Below the pieces are notes generated by a model that saw only the letters and a list, made by a program, of their open reading frames with translations, made no database searches and was not told the origin of the DNA. A DNA stretch of 16,004 nt from contig CAYIGA010000016.1 of assembly GCA_964362925.1 (NCBI GenBank), positions 1 to 16,004 of the forward strand, given 5' to 3'. Made by a program: the position numbers and the translations under genes. Positions 14,208-16,004 of this stretch are shown one piece after another (the stretch's first letter is position 1; each line of letters starts with the position of its first letter). This DNA is from JANLIQ01 sp964362925 (GTDB lineage Bacteria; Patescibacteriota; UBA1384; 2-12-FULL-50-11).

Positions 14208-14500
14208 TAATAATTATTAGTTGATTAGGGAGCGAAATGTCGGATAATTAATTTTTTTATATTCCATATTTAGTAGTTATTATAGGAACTGTGGAAAAGA
14301 TTAACCCTTGTCTTGGTTTTAAACAAATTCGAACAGTAATAGTTGGTTGGGAGTGATAACGGTCGTGATTGTTGAAAAAAAGGCGTTGACTGTGGATAAG
14401 TAGGGTTTTAGATGTGGAAGAACTACTTAACCTGTTATACCAAGAATGTTGATTATTGACTACCACCGCTACCGTTAAAGTTTTCCACAGGTTTTCCACT
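14208..14500. other. oriC: Probable chromosomal origin (oriC) in the dnaA–dnaN spacer
   Basis: This 293-bp gene-free stretch holds five DnaA-box-like 9-mers: TTTTCCACA (14290–14298, −), TTATCCACA (14391–14399, −), TCTTCCACA (14413–14421, −), TTTTCCACA (14481–14489, +) and TTTTCCACT (14492–14500, +). The last two are 11 bp apart, one helix turn, and abut the dnaA stop. The AT-rich section 14208–14285 could be the unwinding element; TAGTAG and TTATTATAG at 14271–14285 next to the first box recall DnaA-trio sequences. The dnaA–dnaN spacer is the oriC site in many bacteria. Confidence 0.8.
14279..14284 (-). promoter_or_regulatory. Candidate dnaN promoter, −10 box TATAAT
   Basis: On the minus strand a perfect TATAAT stands about 70 bp before the dnaN ATG. 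The DnaA box at 14290–14298 lies in the −10/−35 spacer. No good −35 hexamer is visible at 16–18 bp (GGGTTA at 17 bp). Confidence 0.4.
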
Positions 14501-15859
14501 TTAACCCCCATCCTCTAGAGCCCGGCTAATTTCTCGGACGTCTCGCTCAATTTGACTATCGGTTTTCAGAAGCCGTTCAATTTTTCTAACCCCGTGCATA
14601 ACGGTAGTGTGATCTTTACCGCCCAATTCCTGGCCGATTTGGGGTTGGGAGTGACTAAGGAGATGTCGGATTAGATACATCGCAATTTGGCGCGGGTAAA
14701 CGACTTCAGCTATCCTTTTTTTACCCATAATGTCGATCGTGTCAATCGCGAAATGGGCTGTCACGGCTCGAATAATTTTTTTGGCCGTCAAATTCTTGGC
14801 GCTCGAGCGAGCCAGATCTTTCAGGGCCTCTTTAGCCGATTCGAATGTCACCGGTTTTTTATCAACGATCGCCGTTGTCGCTAGCTTAATCAATGACCCC
14901 TCCAGCTCTCGAACGTTAGCGGTGATATTGTTGGCGATATACTCTAAAATATCCGACCCAACGGCAAAATTCATCTGCTCGGCCTTGGCCTGGAGAATTG
15001 CAACTCGGTTTTCAAAGTTTGGCGCTTGAATATCGGCGACCATCCCCCAGCCGATTCGCGAGGCCAGCCGGTCCTCGAGGATACCGATCTCTTTAGGCAT
15101 TCGATCAGCCGTCATGACTATCTGACGATCGGACTGGTGGAGAGTATTAAAGGTGTGGAAAAATTCTTCCTGCGTCCCTTCTTTGTTGGCGAGAAACTGA
15201 ATATCGTCAACCAGAAAGACGTCAACCGAGCGGTATTTGCGCTTAAAGTCGTTAATCGCTTTGTTTTGCAGAGCTTCGATAAACTCGCTAGCAAAGGTCT
15301 CGCAAGAAACGTAAGCGACCTTCTTTTTGGGATTGTGAGAAATGATGTGGTTGGCGATCGCCTGCATCAGGTGGGTTTTACCCAAACCGACGCCGCCGTA
15401 AAGAAAAAGGGGGTTGTAGGTCTCCCCGGGTTTATCGGCGACGGCCTGGGCGGCGGCAAAAGCGAGGCGATTATTATTACCGACGATAAAAGACCGAAAA
15501 GTGTATTTCGGATTGATTTGGCTGTTTTTGGATGTCGGTTTAGTTTCTGGCTCGCTCACGGCTTCATCAGTTATTCCCTGGAGAATTGGCAGATCATCCA
15601 GCGCCAGAGCGCTTTTTTTACTGACGACAACACGGACGCGTTCGAAGTTTTTAACACTCTTTCCTAGCAACATCTCGATATCGCCAATTAGATTATTTTC
15701 CAACCAACTCTTGGCGTATTGATTGGGGACGATAATTATTAACGCTCCGGGAATCTCCTCGACTAAATCGGTTGACGAGAGCCAGGTGACAAAATTCGGC
15801 CGACTCATCGTCGGCTCTAGGGTGTTGAGAATGTCTTGCCAAATTGGGTTGGTCGTCAT
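14501..15859 (-). CDS. dnaA: DnaA, replication initiator
   Basis: A 452-residue protein with all four DnaA domains. Domain I (about 1–80) starts IWQDILNTLEPTMSRPNFVTWL. A Ser/Pro/Thr-rich domain II linker spans about 81–115. The AAA+ domain III includes YTFRSFIVGNNNRLAF (119–134), Walker A GGVGLGKTH (155–163), Walker B LVDDIQFL (216–223), and TADRMPKEI and LEDRLASRIGWG (261–272), in which the usual second Arg of RLRSR is Ala. Domain IV has the DNA-contact signature GGKDHTTVMHGVRKIE (413–428). DnaA-ATP binds DnaA boxes, opens oriC and represses its own gene. Boxes lie on both sides of the gene (14290–14500 and 15890–15898), in line with both roles. It has no strong Shine-Dalgarno site before the ATG at 15859. 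Confidence 0.97.
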   Translation of the reverse strand: MTTNPIWQDILNTLEPTMSRPNFVTWLSSTDLVEEIPGALIIIVPNQYAKSWLENNLIGDIEMLLGKSVKNFERVRVVVSKKSALALDDLPILQGITDEAVSEPETKPTSKNSQINPKYTFRSFIVGNNNRLAFAAAQAVADKPGETYNPLFLYGGVGLGKTHLMQAIANHIISHNPKKKVAYVSCETFASEFIEALQNKAINDFKRKYRSVDVFLVDDIQFLANKEGTQEEFFHTFNTLHQSDRQIVMTADRMPKEIGILEDRLASRIGWGMVADIQAPNFENRVAILQAKAEQMNFAVGSDILEYIANNITANVRELEGSLIKLATTAIVDKKPVTFESAKEALKDLARSSAKNLTAKKIIRAVTAHFAIDTIDIMGKKRIAEVVYPRQIAMYLIRHLLSHSQPQIGQELGGKDHTTVMHGVRKIERLLKTDSQIERDVREISRALEDGG

Positions 15860-15889
15860 CTGTCTTTACCAAACCAGAAAATACTAAAG

Positions 15890-15898
15890 TTTTCCACA
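15890..15898 (+). promoter_or_regulatory. DnaA box TTTTCCACA upstream of dnaA
   Basis: A copy of the same 9-mer as at 14290–14298 and 14481–14489, 31 bp before the dnaA start. It is placed to allow autoregulation of dnaA or to form a second part of a split origin. Confidence 0.65.
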
Positions 15899-15900
15899 GC

Positions 15901-15919
15901 CGGCGGTCGACAACCGCCG
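15901..15919. repeat. GC-rich hairpin upstream of dnaA
   Basis: Arms CGGCGGT (15901–15907) and ACCGCCG (15913–15919) with a 5-nt loop, directly beside the DnaA box. In the dnaA leader RNA, if transcribed, it would form a stable stem. No T-run follows on either strand. Confidence 0.55.
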
Positions 15920-15920
15920 C

Positions 15921-16004
15921 AGAATTAAGAATTATGAATGGAGAATTAAGCGTTGAATCATCCAAGCCCGGGAGCGTCACTCTTAATTCCTAATTCTATA
16001 TTCT
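15921..16004. repeat. AT-rich border repeats, inverted pair at the window end
   Basis: AGAATTAAGAATTATGAAT (15921–15939) matches the core at 1280–1298 with one mismatch. TCTTAATTCCTAATTC (15981–15996) equals 1675–1690 exactly. The two face each other in the same left/right manner as those around the four-helix-bundle gene. The 41 bp between them hold no gene. No coding sequence is seen from 15860 to the end. Confidence 0.6.

Noticed and set aside
14435..14443. TTATACCAA as another DnaA box
   Set aside because: Two mismatches fall in the invariant CACA end of the box.
15026..15667. 213-codon frame on the + strand
   Set aside because: It is fully antisense to dnaA, whose motifs are all intact; it is a shadow of codon bias.
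1..16004. CRISPR array, tRNA or rRNA gene, transposase, riboswitch
   Set aside because: No regularly spaced repeats with unique spacers, no cloverleaf or T-loop pattern, no conserved rRNA stretch, no transposase motif and no known aptamer pattern was seen by eye.

Overview
The window most likely comes from a Patescibacteria (Candidate Phyla Radiation) chromosome. The evidence is a compact PrgI–VirB4 secretion cluster with a four-helix-bundle gene wedged inside it, very small replication genes with few Shine-Dalgarno sites, and short AT-rich repeats at gene borders. TGA acts as a normal stop (M15-type gene, recF), which argues against the TGA=Gly lineages. I cannot name a species.

Left part (1–874): the tail of an unidentified ORF is followed by a HigA-like XRE regulator, probably the antitoxin half of a toxin–antitoxin pair. 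Two perfect palindromes with the same core bracket this unit (60–81 and 600–633). Before prgI lies a 47-codon open frame whose first codons copy the PrgI N-terminus with almost only synonymous changes.

Middle (864–11347, all +): a type IV secretion-like operon. In order it holds PrgI, an inserted four-helix-bundle protein, VirB4/TraC ATPase, a 100-N assembly gap between inverted AT-rich repeats, a membrane-anchored M15-type zinc peptidase, a 1512-residue secreted protein of unknown family with recurring LGxPxG motifs and a half zinc-binding motif, and a membrane-anchored lytic transglycosylase. VirB4 and PrgI would form the inner-membrane motor. The wall enzymes would open peptidoglycan for whatever is assembled or moved. 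No pilin, VirB8/9/10, coupling protein or relaxase is visible.

Right part (11366–16004, all −): the chromosomal origin block dnaA–dnaN–recF–dciA-like, in the order seen in Actinobacteria. The dnaA–dnaN spacer carries a cluster of DnaA boxes (TTATCCACA and TTTTCCACA), and another box precedes dnaA, so this is very probably oriC. Between recF and the dciA-like gene is a run of three hairpins. The two gene blocks converge with only 18 bp between stop codons.
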